A DNA stretch of 48,177 nt from Deltaproteobacteria bacterium (GTDB lineage: Bacteria > Desulfobacterota > Syntrophia > Syntrophales > UBA8958), in assembly GCA_029561465.1 (NCBI GenBank), contig JAKQIZ010000007.1:1-48177 (forward strand). The letters are read 5' to 3'. The notes under the pieces are model-generated. The model made no database searches. It worked only from the letters and a program-made list of their open reading frames with translations, and was not told the DNA's origin. This document shows, piece by piece, positions 8,144 through 17,384 of the stretch. The position numbers and the translations under genes were made by a program. How positions within the stretch are numbered: position 1 is the stretch's first letter; each line of letters opens with the position of its first letter.

Positions 8144-9898
8144 ATGAAAACACGAACAAAATTCAGTGTCATGTGGCTGCTGGCGCTCGGCGTCTTTATC
8201 CTGACGCCGCTCGGCGCCTATGCCAAAGAGGCGATCCAGTCCTGGGAGCTCGTTAATCCCGCCGGGGTCGTCGAGGTAAAGTACTTCAAACCGGCGCCGC
8301 GCCTCACCTCTCTGGACGGTAAGACGATCGTCCTGAGATGGAACGAGAAGCATAACGGCGATTTATTTCTCAACCGGATTGCCGAGCTTCTCCAGAAAGA
8401 AGTTCCCACCGCCAAAGTGATCAAACTTTATGAAGTGGACAAATCCACAATCAAAATCAGCGGATCGGCCAAGGAGTCCAACCGGATCGCCGACGTGATC
8501 AAGGGTCTCAAGGCGGACATCGTCATCGCCACCCAGGCCGATTGAGGATCCTGCACCTCATGGCTGGTGGTCGACCAGTCCGAAGTAGAAAAACGCGGCA
8601 TCCCCACAGTTACCCTGGCGTCAAACCAATTTCTTTCCCTTGCTAAAAGCACCGTCAAAAGCACCGGCATTCCCGAGATGGCCTTTGTGGAATTCGAACA
8701 TCCGATGGGGATGATTCCCGCCGGAGAGGTCAGAGCGAAGGCCAATAAGGCCTTCCCGGAAATCATGAGAATGGCTACCAAATGGCAGCCGACGACTGCC
8801 GTGGCCGCGGCTGCGAAACCGCCCTATCCGGCGGAACGGATCAAGTTCAAAGGCACCTATGCCTCTCTGAACAAGATGTTTTATGAAAAAGGCTGGTCTC
8901 TGGGACTGCCGATAATCCCCCCGACCCCCGAGGCCGTAAAGGCCATGTTGAAGGGGACAAAGCACAAGCCCGGCGAAGTCGTCTGGGTCGTGCCGCCGCG
9001 GCAGGGCCAGTTGACCGTTGAGCTTGTGGCGACCATCGGCGTCATGGCCGGCTGCAAACCCGAGCATATGCCGCTGCTTCTCACCATCGTCAAGGTCCTC
9101 AAGGAACCGGACTTCGATTGGCGCGGCAACAGCACGACGACAGCACCCACGGCGCCGCTGCTCGTCATCAACGGACCGGTCGTCAAGGAACTGGGCATCT
9201 CCGCTTCCACGGGCGCCCTGGGTGGACAGATGCCGGTTAATATTTCCCTTGGCTATTTTGTCAATCTGGTCGGCGATATTGTCGGCGGCTCCGTGCCGCC
9301 TGATTCCGACAAGAGCACCCTGGGCAGCAGGGAGGATCTGGTGGCCATGGTGGTTGCGGAAAACGAGAGCCGGAATCCCTGGAAGCAATCCTATGCCGTA
9401 GAGCACGGATTCAAGGCAACCGACAGCGTCGTGACGGGTTTCGGCGCCTATATGGGGACGAACAACACGGATCACAACAGCGTCAAGGGGAAGGATCTCC
9501 TCAACACTTTTGCCGTGGGTCTGGCCGGCGCATCCTGCGGCATCACCTCATGCTATACCAGGCTGGATCAGCCGTCCACCTGGCAGAACGGCGTGAAGTT
9601 TGCTTTCCTCCTGGTCGGTCCCGAGCATGCCGACACCATGTACCGCGACTTTCCGACGAAGCTGGATGTCCAGAACTACCTCGTCAAGAAAGCGGTCCTG
9701 CCGTACTCGGGGTATTCACCGGGACAGTGCATCGTGCCCAAGGACTTCGGCCCTTACGATGAAAACACCATGTTTCCGCGGTTTACACAACCGGAGCAGA
9801 TCAAAATCGTCGTGACGGGCGGGTCGGGGAAGCAATCCCAGATATGGATTCCCTTCCTGACGGACAACCGGCCGGTATCGGCGGTTATGGAGAAGTAG
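8144..9898 (+). CDS. UGSC-type selenoprotein fused to a C-terminal domain of unknown function (Sec encoded by TGA 8543-8545)
   Basis: ATG 8144 with upstream AAGGAG; signal peptide MKTRTKFSVMWLLALGVFILTPLGAYA. ORFs 8114-8545 and 8567-9898 share a frame: ...GLKADIVIATQAD[U]GSCTSWLVVDQSEVEKRGIPTVTLASNQFLSLAK... U-G-S-C motif; hairpin downstream. Confidence 0.88.
8543..8581 (+). promoter_or_regulatory. Putative bacterial SECIS element (UGSC gene)
   Basis: UGA 8543-8545; stem CTGGT (8564-8568) / ACCAG (8574-8578), loop GGTCG (8569-8573), extended by GG/CC across a one-base bulge. Confidence 0.72.
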
Positions 9899-9918
9899 CT
9901 TCACTTGTGGCATTAAAC

Positions 9919-9947
9919 ACGGAGGGGGACCATTCGTCCCCCTCCGT
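9919..9947 (+). terminator. Strong intercistronic hairpin, terminator or attenuator
   Basis: ACGGAGGGGGAC-CATTC-GTCCCCCTCCGT: 12-bp perfect stem with 5-nt loop, followed by TATTCTCT. Confidence 0.6.
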
Positions 9948-9968
9948 TATTCTCTCAGGAGCGGGAAA

Positions 9969-11261
9969 ATGAAGCGGAGCAAAAAAAAATCCTTCTGGGG
10001 CGCTGTTGCCGCCGGCTTGCTTATCCTTTGCCTGTCGGCGCCCGCCGCGGCGGCGCCGCGCACCGTCGAGGTTTACAATCCCGCCGGTCAACAGCCCGAC
10101 GGGGTCTATGTGGACACTATCCTGAAGAAAATCATGGATGAAACCGGCGTGAAGCGACCGCTCCTGGCCGGGAAATTCACCGGGGTAAAGAAGGAGCGGA
10201 TCGGCATCCGCCATGATGAGTTCTCCGAGGTAAGCGAGTGGTTTTACCTGCGGGGATGGACCGACGGACTTCCCATCGTGCCGCCGACGGAACGACGGGT
10301 AAAGGAGATGCTGAAGGGTACGGACCTGCCGGCCGATTTTCTCGTGGCCAATCTTGACCCCATGGGCGGGCAGGCGACGGTGGAAAAGATCGCCGTCAAT
10401 GCCGTAATGGCGGGCTGCCGGCCCGAATATATGCCGGTGCTGATCGCCGCGGTAGAACTGGCGGCCAGACCGGAGTTCGACTTGAAGGGTCTGGCGACGA
10501 CCACCAACCCCGATGCGCCGCTGCTGATCCTGAGCGGCCCCATTGTGGAACAGCTCGATGTCAATGCGGGAACCAACACCCTGGGACGGGGCTGGCAGGC
10601 CAATGCCTCCATCAGTCGGGCTCTCCACCTGATCATCCAGAACATCGGCGGCAGTTGGCCGGGCGTGACGGATATGTCCACCATCGGCCAGCCGGGGGAT
10701 TTCGTCATGATGCTGGCGGAAAACAGCGCCGCCAACCCCTGGGGACCGCTGCACATGGAACTGGGGCACCCCCGGGCGGCAAACGTCCTGGCCGTCATGG
10801 CCGCTGAGGGGACCCACAGCATTCTCGGGATCGGTCAGTCCGACGAGGGGTTCCTCAAACTGGTCGCCGCCCATCTGGCGGGGCTGGAAAGACCCTACCG
10901 CGAGACGATGCTGCTGATCATCGCCCAGGATACGGCGAAGATGCTGGCCGACAAGGGATGGACCAGGGAAAGGATGATCGCCTACATCACCGACCGGGCG
11001 AAGATCCCCTTCCGCCTGTACAAGGAACGCTATCTCGATTCGTCGGCGCTGCGGAAGGGCATGCCGGACTGGGTCTTCCGGGTGCAAGATCCCGATGCCA
11101 TGATCCCCAGCCCCCTGATCGGCAAACTGTTGATTCTCGTCGCCGGCGGCACGGGCGAGAAGAGCACCCTCATTCCGGGCTGGTATGATGCGGGCATCAT
11201 GAGCAAGGAGATACGCCTACCGGCGAACTGGGACGAGCTGCTGCCGAAGAAAAACCCCTGA
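9969..11261 (+). CDS. Exported paralogue of the C-terminal domain of the UGSC protein, without UGSC motif
   Basis: Signal peptide; WFYLRGWTDGLPIVPPTERRVKEMLKGT...QATVEKIAVNAVMAGCRPEYMPVLIAA aligns by eye with MFYEKGWSLGLPIIPPTPEAVKAMLKGT...QLTVELVATIGVMAGCKPEHMPLLLTI in 8144-9898. Confidence 0.8.
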   Translation: MKRSKKKSFWGAVAAGLLILCLSAPAAAAPRTVEVYNPAGQQPDGVYVDTILKKIMDETGVKRPLLAGKFTGVKKERIGIRHDEFSEVSEWFYLRGWTDGLPIVPPTERRVKEMLKGTDLPADFLVANLDPMGGQATVEKIAVNAVMAGCRPEYMPVLIAAVELAARPEFDLKGLATTTNPDAPLLILSGPIVEQLDVNAGTNTLGRGWQANASISRALHLIIQNIGGSWPGVTDMSTIGQPGDFVMMLAENSAANPWGPLHMELGHPRAANVLAVMAAEGTHSILGIGQSDEGFLKLVAAHLAGLERPYRETMLLIIAQDTAKMLADKGWTRERMIAYITDRAKIPFRLYKERYLDSSALRKGMPDWVFRVQDPDAMIPSPLIGKLLILVAGGTGEKSTLIPGWYDAGIMSKEIRLPANWDELLPKKNP

Positions 11262-11367
11262 CCCGCCAGCGAGGGAGGGCTTAGCCCCATCCCCACCCCG
11301 ACCCCCCCTTGAAGGGGAGGGAGATTTGCGACTTTTGCGAGATCGCCAAGGATGACGCCCGGAGAGG

Positions 11368-12126
11368 CTATTTTTTCCAGACAAACTGTTCCTGCTCCAC
11401 CTGCGCCGGATCCACGCCCAGGCTCTCCAGCTCTTTCAGGGCGGTGTCCATCATGGGGGGCGGACCGCAGACATAGCAGGCGGCGTTTTCCTTCACGCCA
11501 TGCTTCTTCATGATCTCGGCGCTCAGCCGGCCTTGTTCATACTTCACCCCCGGAATGCGGGCGTCGAAATAGCTCTGTACGTCATCTTCCCGGCTCAGGC
11601 AATGGACAACGTTGAGCGGCAGCTCGCCGGTCATCGCGGCAATTTCCTCCCGGCAGAAGACATCGGCGAGAGTCTTGTTCGACCAGAAGAGGATAACCCG
11701 GTTTTTGGCCCCGCAGTTGCGGAAGTGCCTCAATACGCTGAGAAAAGGTGTGATGCCCACGCCTCCGGCCAGCATGACGATCTCCGGTCGGTCGTCAATC
11801 CCCTGGCAGAAAACACCGAGAGGTCCGATCACCTTCACCGGCGTCCCCGGCGTCAGGGAGGGGATGGCGGAAGTGAAAACGCCTTCCTTTTTGATGGTCA
11901 GTCGCAGGAGGTTATCCTCCGGGGCGGCGGAAATGGTGAAAGGGTGCGGTTCGCTCCAGCCCTCTGCGGCCGGAATCCTGATGGAGACGAACTGGCCGGC
12001 TTTTCTGGCGGTGAACTTCTCATCCTTTCCCTCCAGAAAGAGCGAGTTTACATCACTATTTTCCCCGGCCACCCGGACCACTTTCCAGATGTTTTTTTCT
12101 TCACTTGCGGTATTTGCTGAAGCCAT
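11368..12126 (-). CDS. FAD/NAD(P)-binding oxidoreductase (ferredoxin reductase-like)
   Basis: FNR motifs: EPHPFTISAAP, IVMLAGGVGITPFLSVLRHF, AACYVCGPPPMMDTALKELESLGV. Start taken as MASANTASEEKN. Confidence 0.85.
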   Translation of the reverse strand: MASANTASEEKNIWKVVRVAGENSDVNSLFLEGKDEKFTARKAGQFVSIRIPAAEGWSEPHPFTISAAPEDNLLRLTIKKEGVFTSAIPSLTPGTPVKVIGPLGVFCQGIDDRPEIVMLAGGVGITPFLSVLRHFRNCGAKNRVILFWSNKTLADVFCREEIAAMTGELPLNVVHCLSREDDVQSYFDARIPGVKYEQGRLSAEIMKKHGVKENAACYVCGPPPMMDTALKELESLGVDPAQVEQEQFVWKK

Positions 12127-12223
12127 TGCGGAACCTCCTCGTGATTTAGGCAAAGATATTAACATATCTTTATCACGGAGCACATCGTTATTTACTCCGG
12201 AACACCGAAAATGGCGGGCAATG

Positions 12224-12435
12224 TCAGCGGCGCCGGTAAACGATCCGCTTGCCGGCCGACACCAGGATGTAGGCCAGACCGGCAATGACGATGGTCATCG
12301 CCCCAGCGGGAAGATCCGGCCTATAGCTGACCGCCAGACCGGCCGTGGTGAAAAAGGGGGATCATCCAGAGATCCCGGGGCGAGACCATCAGGATGCTGC
12401 CGAAAAGATAACTCATCAGATCTTCGCCATAGCCG
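12224..12435 (-). pseudogene. Remnant of ABC-3 family (ZnuB-like) metal transporter permease
   Basis: Two frames of one degraded gene: GYGEDLMSYLFGSILMVSPRDLWMIPLF, then FTTAGLAVSYRPDLPAGAMTIVIAGLAYILVSAGKRIVYRRR-stop; most of the gene is missing. Confidence 0.5.
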
Positions 12436-12493
12436 GGGGTCCGGGATCAGAAGTAATGTCTTATCAAACATCCTGTCTTTCAATAATACGTGC

Positions 12494-13510
12494 TCACGGA
12501 TAACCGCAAGGATGGCGAGACTGCCAGCGCCAGGCATCGGCACACATCTCCTCTAGCCCTCGCACGGACCGCCAGTTCAGATCCTTTTTCGCCAAGCCCG
12601 GATCGGCATAGCAGACGGCGATATCGCCGGAACGCCGGCCCACGATTTCATAGGGCACCGGTCTGCCCGCGGCCTTTTCAAAGGCCCGGATCATCTCCAG
12701 GACACTGTAGCCCCGGCCTGTCCCGAGATTATAGATACCAAAATCGCCGGCCTCCGCAAGGCGCTCCAGGGCCTTCAGATGTCCTTGGGCGAGGTCCACG
12801 ACATGGATGTAGTCCCGGACCCCCGTTCCATCAGGGGTGGGGTAATCGTTCCCAAAGACGAGGAGACGGTCCAGCTTACCCACGGCCACCTGGCTGATGT
12901 AGGGCATGAGGTTGTTGGGGATGCCGGCCGGATCTTCCCCCATCAACCCGCTCTCATGTGCGCCGACGGGATTGAAATAGCGCAGCAGGATCACATGCCA
13001 TTCGGGATCCGACGTCTTCAGGTCCTGGAGGATCTGTTCTATCATCATCTTCGTTCGACCGTAGGGGTTCGTGGGACCCAGAGGAAAATCCTCACGGATG
13101 GGCACCGTGGCCGGATCGCCGTAAACCGTGGCCGAAGAGCTGAACACGAGGCGCTTCAAACCATGGTCTGCCATGACTTCGCAGAGGGCGAGGGTCGAGC
13201 AGACATTGTTTTCATAGTAGAAAAGGGGCTGGATTACGGACTCGCCCACCGCCTTGAGACCAGCGAAATGTATCACCGCGTCGCCGGGATGGACTTCGAA
13301 CACCGCCCTGAGGAAGCTTCGGTCCCGGCAATCACCGTGAAAAAACGCCGGCCGGCGCCCGGTGATGGTTTCGATCCGGGACAACACGCTGACCTTGCTG
13401 TTGGAAAGATTGTCCAGGATGACGACGTCATGGCCCGCCCGCAACAGTTCCACGCAGGTGTGACTGCCTATGTAGCCGGCGCCGCCGGTGACGAGTATCT
13501 TCATATCCAT
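12494..13510 (-). CDS. galE: UDP-glucose 4-epimerase
   Basis: MKILVTGGAGYIGSHTCVELLRAGHDVVILDNLSNS; VFSSSATVYGDP; NPYGRTKMMIEQIL; LRYFNPVGAHESG. Confidence 0.95.
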   Translation of the reverse strand: MDMKILVTGGAGYIGSHTCVELLRAGHDVVILDNLSNSKVSVLSRIETITGRRPAFFHGDCRDRSFLRAVFEVHPGDAVIHFAGLKAVGESVIQPLFYYENNVCSTLALCEVMADHGLKRLVFSSSATVYGDPATVPIREDFPLGPTNPYGRTKMMIEQILQDLKTSDPEWHVILLRYFNPVGAHESGLMGEDPAGIPNNLMPYISQVAVGKLDRLLVFGNDYPTPDGTGVRDYIHVVDLAQGHLKALERLAEAGDFGIYNLGTGRGYSVLEMIRAFEKAAGRPVPYEIVGRRSGDIAVCYADPGLAKKDLNWRSVRGLEEMCADAWRWQSRHPCGYP

Positions 13511-13667
13511 ATCCTCAATGATTCTTTCGGGACTCCGGGGGCAATTGCCCCGTCCGGGAAAGAGTTCTTATCATATTTATCGTCCCGAGGCTGCAATTTT
13601 TTAGTCCCCCCGGCGACGGGAAACTTGACATCTCGGGATGATGATATATCATGCATACTCATAATCC

Positions 13668-14150
13668 ATGAAAAGGACGGATCGAAAAATGGGGTACATC
13701 AAGATCAAGTTCAAAAACGAGCGGGGCAAGTTCGAGCAGGAGATTCAGGATGTGCTCGATGACATGTTTCATATCTCCGGACCGGCGTTCACCCTCGGAG
13801 AACATACCTGGCGGCCCCATGCGGACATCTACGAAACCTCGGATGCAATCGTTGTTATCCTCGATTTGGCCGGTGTCGTCCGGGAAGACATCCATCTGGA
13901 GGTCAGCCGCAAAACCATCAAGATATCCGGCAAACGTGACCAGAGTTATTTTTCCGGAACGACGCGGTACCATCTCGCCGAAATCACCTATGGTTATTTC
14001 GAACGTCAACTGGCCCTGCACGCCCCCGTGGATTCCGAAACGGTCCAGGCGACCTATGCCAACGGCCTGCTGGAAATCCGGCTGATAAAAATTCCGCCGG
14101 ACCGGGAAAGGCGCATCCCCGTTCTGGGCCCGACCGGTTCGGAATCGTGA
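13668..14150 (+). CDS. Hsp20/alpha-crystallin family small heat shock protein
   Basis: WRPHADIYETSDAIVVILDLAGVVREDIHLEVSRKTIKISGKR alpha-crystallin domain. Confidence 0.88.
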   Translation: MKRTDRKMGYIKIKFKNERGKFEQEIQDVLDDMFHISGPAFTLGEHTWRPHADIYETSDAIVVILDLAGVVREDIHLEVSRKTIKISGKRDQSYFSGTTRYHLAEITYGYFERQLALHAPVDSETVQATYANGLLEIRLIKIPPDRERRIPVLGPTGSES

Positions 14151-14179
14151 CCACAATATAACGACAGAGGACCACGGAC

Positions 14180-16528
14180 ATGACTGAAGAAAAAACCGCT
14201 CAAGATTTGAAGGTTATCCATATACCCGAGACCCTTCCCGTCCTGCCGCTTTTCAACATGATCGTCTTTCCCAAGATGATGCTGCCCATGGAGGTTTTCG
14301 GAGACCAGTCCCTGCAACTCGTCGATGAAGCCATGGCGAAAGACCGGATTATCGGTCTCGTTTTATCCAGAAAAAGCCCGCCGGAGACGACCTACGATCC
14401 GGAAGATTTTCACGCCGTCGGGACCAGCGCCGTTATCCTGAAGATGGCCAAAGCGGCGGAGAAGAAGGCCCAGCTCCTCGTCCAGGGGATCGAGCGGTTT
14501 CGGATCCGGGAATTCATCCCCGGCAAGCCCTATCTCCAGGTCCGGATTGAATCGATCCAGGAACAGGAAGGCAAGGATATAGAAATCGAGGCCCTCATGG
14601 CGAATTTGGTGAGCCTCTTCGAGCGGATCGTCAAACTGACTCCTTTTCTCCCCCAGGAATTCGGCGCCATGGCCAAGACCATTACCGATCCCGGCGTTCT
14701 GGCGGACCTGATCGCCTCCATCATCAACGTCTCGGCGGAGGAAAAGCAGGGCATCCTGGAGGCTACGGCCACCAAGAAGCGCCTCCGTGAGGTCACCCGC
14801 CTCGTCAACCACCAGGTGGAAATCCTCGAGTTGGGCAATAAGATCCAGTCCCAGGTGAAGGATGATATGGACAAGAGCCAGCGCGATTATTACCTGCGCC
14901 AGCAGTTGACCGCCATAAAGAAGGAACTGGGCGAAGAGGACGAAACCAAGGTGGAGGTGGAGGAATACCGGGAAAAGCTGGCCGGCAAGGACCTCCCCGA
15001 GGAGGCCAGGAAAGAGGCGGAGAGGGAGCTGCAGCGTCTGGGGCGGATGCATCCATCCTCGGCGGAATATAACGTCGTTTCCACCTATCTGGACTGGATC
15101 CTCACCCTGCCCTGGCGGGAGGGCACGGAGGACAACCTGGACATCAAAAAGGCCCGCAAGGTCCTCGACGATGATCACTACGGCCTGGAAAAGCCCAAGA
15201 AGCGCATCATCGAATACCTGGCCGTCCGGAAGCTGAAACCGGACACGAAGGGACCCATCCTCTGCTTCGTGGGCCCCCCGGGGACCGGCAAAACCTCCCT
15301 GGGGCAGTCCATCGCCCGCTCCCTGGGCCGAAAGTTCGTCCGCATCGCCCTGGGCGGCGTCCGGGACGAGGCGGAGATCCGGGGGCACCGCCGCACTTAC
15401 ATCGGCGCTCTGCCCGGCCGGATCATCCAGAGCATCCGCCGGGCGGAAACCAATAATCCGGTGTTCATGCTCGACGAAATCGACAAATTGGGCAGCGATT
15501 TTCGCGGCGATCCCTCCTCGGCCCTCCTGGAGGTCCTGGACCCGGCCCAGAATTTCTCCTTCATGGACCATTATCTGGATCTTCCCTTCGATCTTTCCCA
15601 CGTGATGTTCATCACCACCGCCAACATCCTCGACACGATCCCGCCGGCCTTGCGGGACCGCCTGGAGATCATCGAGCTGGTGAGCTACACGGTGGAGGAA
15701 AAGCTCCACATCGCCCAGCGCTATCTCCTCCCCCGGCAGATCCGGGAGAACGGCCTGCAGCCAAGCCAGATCACCTTCACCAAAGGAGCACTCCGGGTCA
15801 TTATCGGGAGCTACACCCGGGAGGCGGGGGTGCGGAACCTGGAGCGGGAAATCGCCGCCGCCTGCCGGGGTGTCGCCAGCCAGGTGGCCGTCGGCGACAT
15901 CGAGCGGGCCAAGATCCGCCGGCAGGACATCCACCGCTATCTGGGTCCGGAACGGATCACCACGGAAACGACCGCCCGGACCTCGAAACCAGGCGTCGTC
16001 ATGGGGCTGGCCTGGACGCCCACAGGCGGAGATCTCCTGTTTATCGAGGCGACGGCCATGAAGGGGAAAAAGGGACTTACCCTCACCGGACAGTTGGGCG
16101 ACGTGATGAAGGAATCAGCGTCGGCGGCTTTGAGCTTCATCCGGGCCAACGCCGAATCGCTGGGAATTGCCCGGGATTTCTTCGAGGACGTGGACATCCA
16201 CATCCACGTACCCTCCGGGGCCATCCCCAAAGACGGCCCTTCGGCGGGGGTAACGATCCTCACCGCCCTCACCTCGCTGCTCACCAACAAACGGATCAAG
16301 AAAGACCTGGCCATGACCGGCGAGATCACCCTCCGGGGCCTCGTGCTCCCCGTCGGCGGCATCAAGGAGAAGGTCTTGGCCGCCCACCGCGCCGGGGTGA
16401 AGACCATCATCCTTCCCAAATGGAACAAGAAGGATTTGGGCGACATCCCGGCCAAGATTCGCAAGGACATCGCCTTCCACCTCGTGGACGACATGCTGGA
16501 AGTCCTGAGGATCGCCTTGGAGAAATAG
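14180..16528 (+). CDS. lon: ATP-dependent endopeptidase La
   Basis: N-terminal Lon substrate domain; GPPGTGKTSLGQSIA Walker A; PKDGPSAGVTILTAL catalytic Ser region; GGIKEKVLAAHRAGVKTIILPKWNKKDL. Confidence 0.97.
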   Translation: MTEEKTAQDLKVIHIPETLPVLPLFNMIVFPKMMLPMEVFGDQSLQLVDEAMAKDRIIGLVLSRKSPPETTYDPEDFHAVGTSAVILKMAKAAEKKAQLLVQGIERFRIREFIPGKPYLQVRIESIQEQEGKDIEIEALMANLVSLFERIVKLTPFLPQEFGAMAKTITDPGVLADLIASIINVSAEEKQGILEATATKKRLREVTRLVNHQVEILELGNKIQSQVKDDMDKSQRDYYLRQQLTAIKKELGEEDETKVEVEEYREKLAGKDLPEEARKEAERELQRLGRMHPSSAEYNVVSTYLDWILTLPWREGTEDNLDIKKARKVLDDDHYGLEKPKKRIIEYLAVRKLKPDTKGPILCFVGPPGTGKTSLGQSIARSLGRKFVRIALGGVRDEAEIRGHRRTYIGALPGRIIQSIRRAETNNPVFMLDEIDKLGSDFRGDPSSALLEVLDPAQNFSFMDHYLDLPFDLSHVMFITTANILDTIPPALRDRLEIIELVSYTVEEKLHIAQRYLLPRQIRENGLQPSQITFTKGALRVIIGSYTREAGVRNLEREIAAACRGVASQVAVGDIERAKIRRQDIHRYLGPERITTETTARTSKPGVVMGLAWTPTGGDLLFIEATAMKGKKGLTLTGQLGDVMKESASAALSFIRANAESLGIARDFFEDVDIHIHVPSGAIPKDGPSAGVTILTALTSLLTNKRIKKDLAMTGEITLRGLVLPVGGIKEKVLAAHRAGVKTIILPKWNKKDLGDIPAKIRKDIAFHLVDDMLEVLRIALEK

Positions 16529-16715
16529 GCGCTTACCAACTTACAGGAGCCGGTTTGACGACCCGGAGAGAAGATCCGAAGCAGCCCTCGGTGAGGATTC
16601 GCACCTGATGATTGCCGGAAGTTACAGCGCCGACGAACCGTAAGGGGTGTTTTCCCCCTTGACAGGGAGGGAAAATCTTGCTACCAACCGTTTAGTTGAA
16701 CCAACCGGATGGTTT

Positions 16716-17384
16716 ATGATGACGGACAAACAATCCCTGACCACCGCGCGCATCCTTGACGCCGCCACGGATATCTTCGCCGAGGCGGGTTTCAACGGCG
16801 CCCGGATGGATGAAATCGCCCGCCGGGCCGGTGTGAACAAGGCCATGATCTACTACCACATCGGCGCCAAGGAGGCCCTGTATGCCGAGGTGCTGCACGG
16901 CGTCATCGGTCATGTCGCCGATTCGATTTCGGCGTGCATCGAAACCGGCGCTACTCCTGAAGCAAAACTGCGGGCCTACATCCGGGGTTTTGTTGACGCT
17001 GTGGAGGGCAATCCCCACATGGGACCCATTCTCCTCCGGGAAATCGCCTCGGGGGGCCAGAATCTGCCGGACCTGGTGATCCAGGACTTCGCCCGGATCA
17101 TCGCCCTCATCACCGCCATCCTCGATGAAGGCCGGGAACGGGGCGTTTTTTATCCGGTGACGCCCTTCCTCATTCACATGACGGTAGTGGGCTCCCTGAT
17201 CCTCTACAAGACCAGCGGCCCGATCCGGAGCCGCAGGGAAAACATTCCCGCGGCGGTCAAGGCCCTGGATCAGCAAATCACCCCCCGGGTAACGGTGGAG
17301 GTCGAAAACCTGATCATCCGGGGAATCAAAAAGCCTCCCCGGCCAGCTGCCGAGGTAACGAACGATGATGATGACCCCCGTTGA
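16716..17384 (+). CDS. TetR/AcrR family transcriptional regulator
   Basis: ILDAATDIFAEAGFNGARMDEIARRAGVNKAMIYYHIGAKEALYAEVL HTH. Confidence 0.92.
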   Translation: MMTDKQSLTTARILDAATDIFAEAGFNGARMDEIARRAGVNKAMIYYHIGAKEALYAEVLHGVIGHVADSISACIETGATPEAKLRAYIRGFVDAVEGNPHMGPILLREIASGGQNLPDLVIQDFARIIALITAILDEGRERGVFYPVTPFLIHMTVVGSLILYKTSGPIRSRRENIPAAVKALDQQITPRVTVEVENLIIRGIKKPPRPAAEVTNDDDDPR

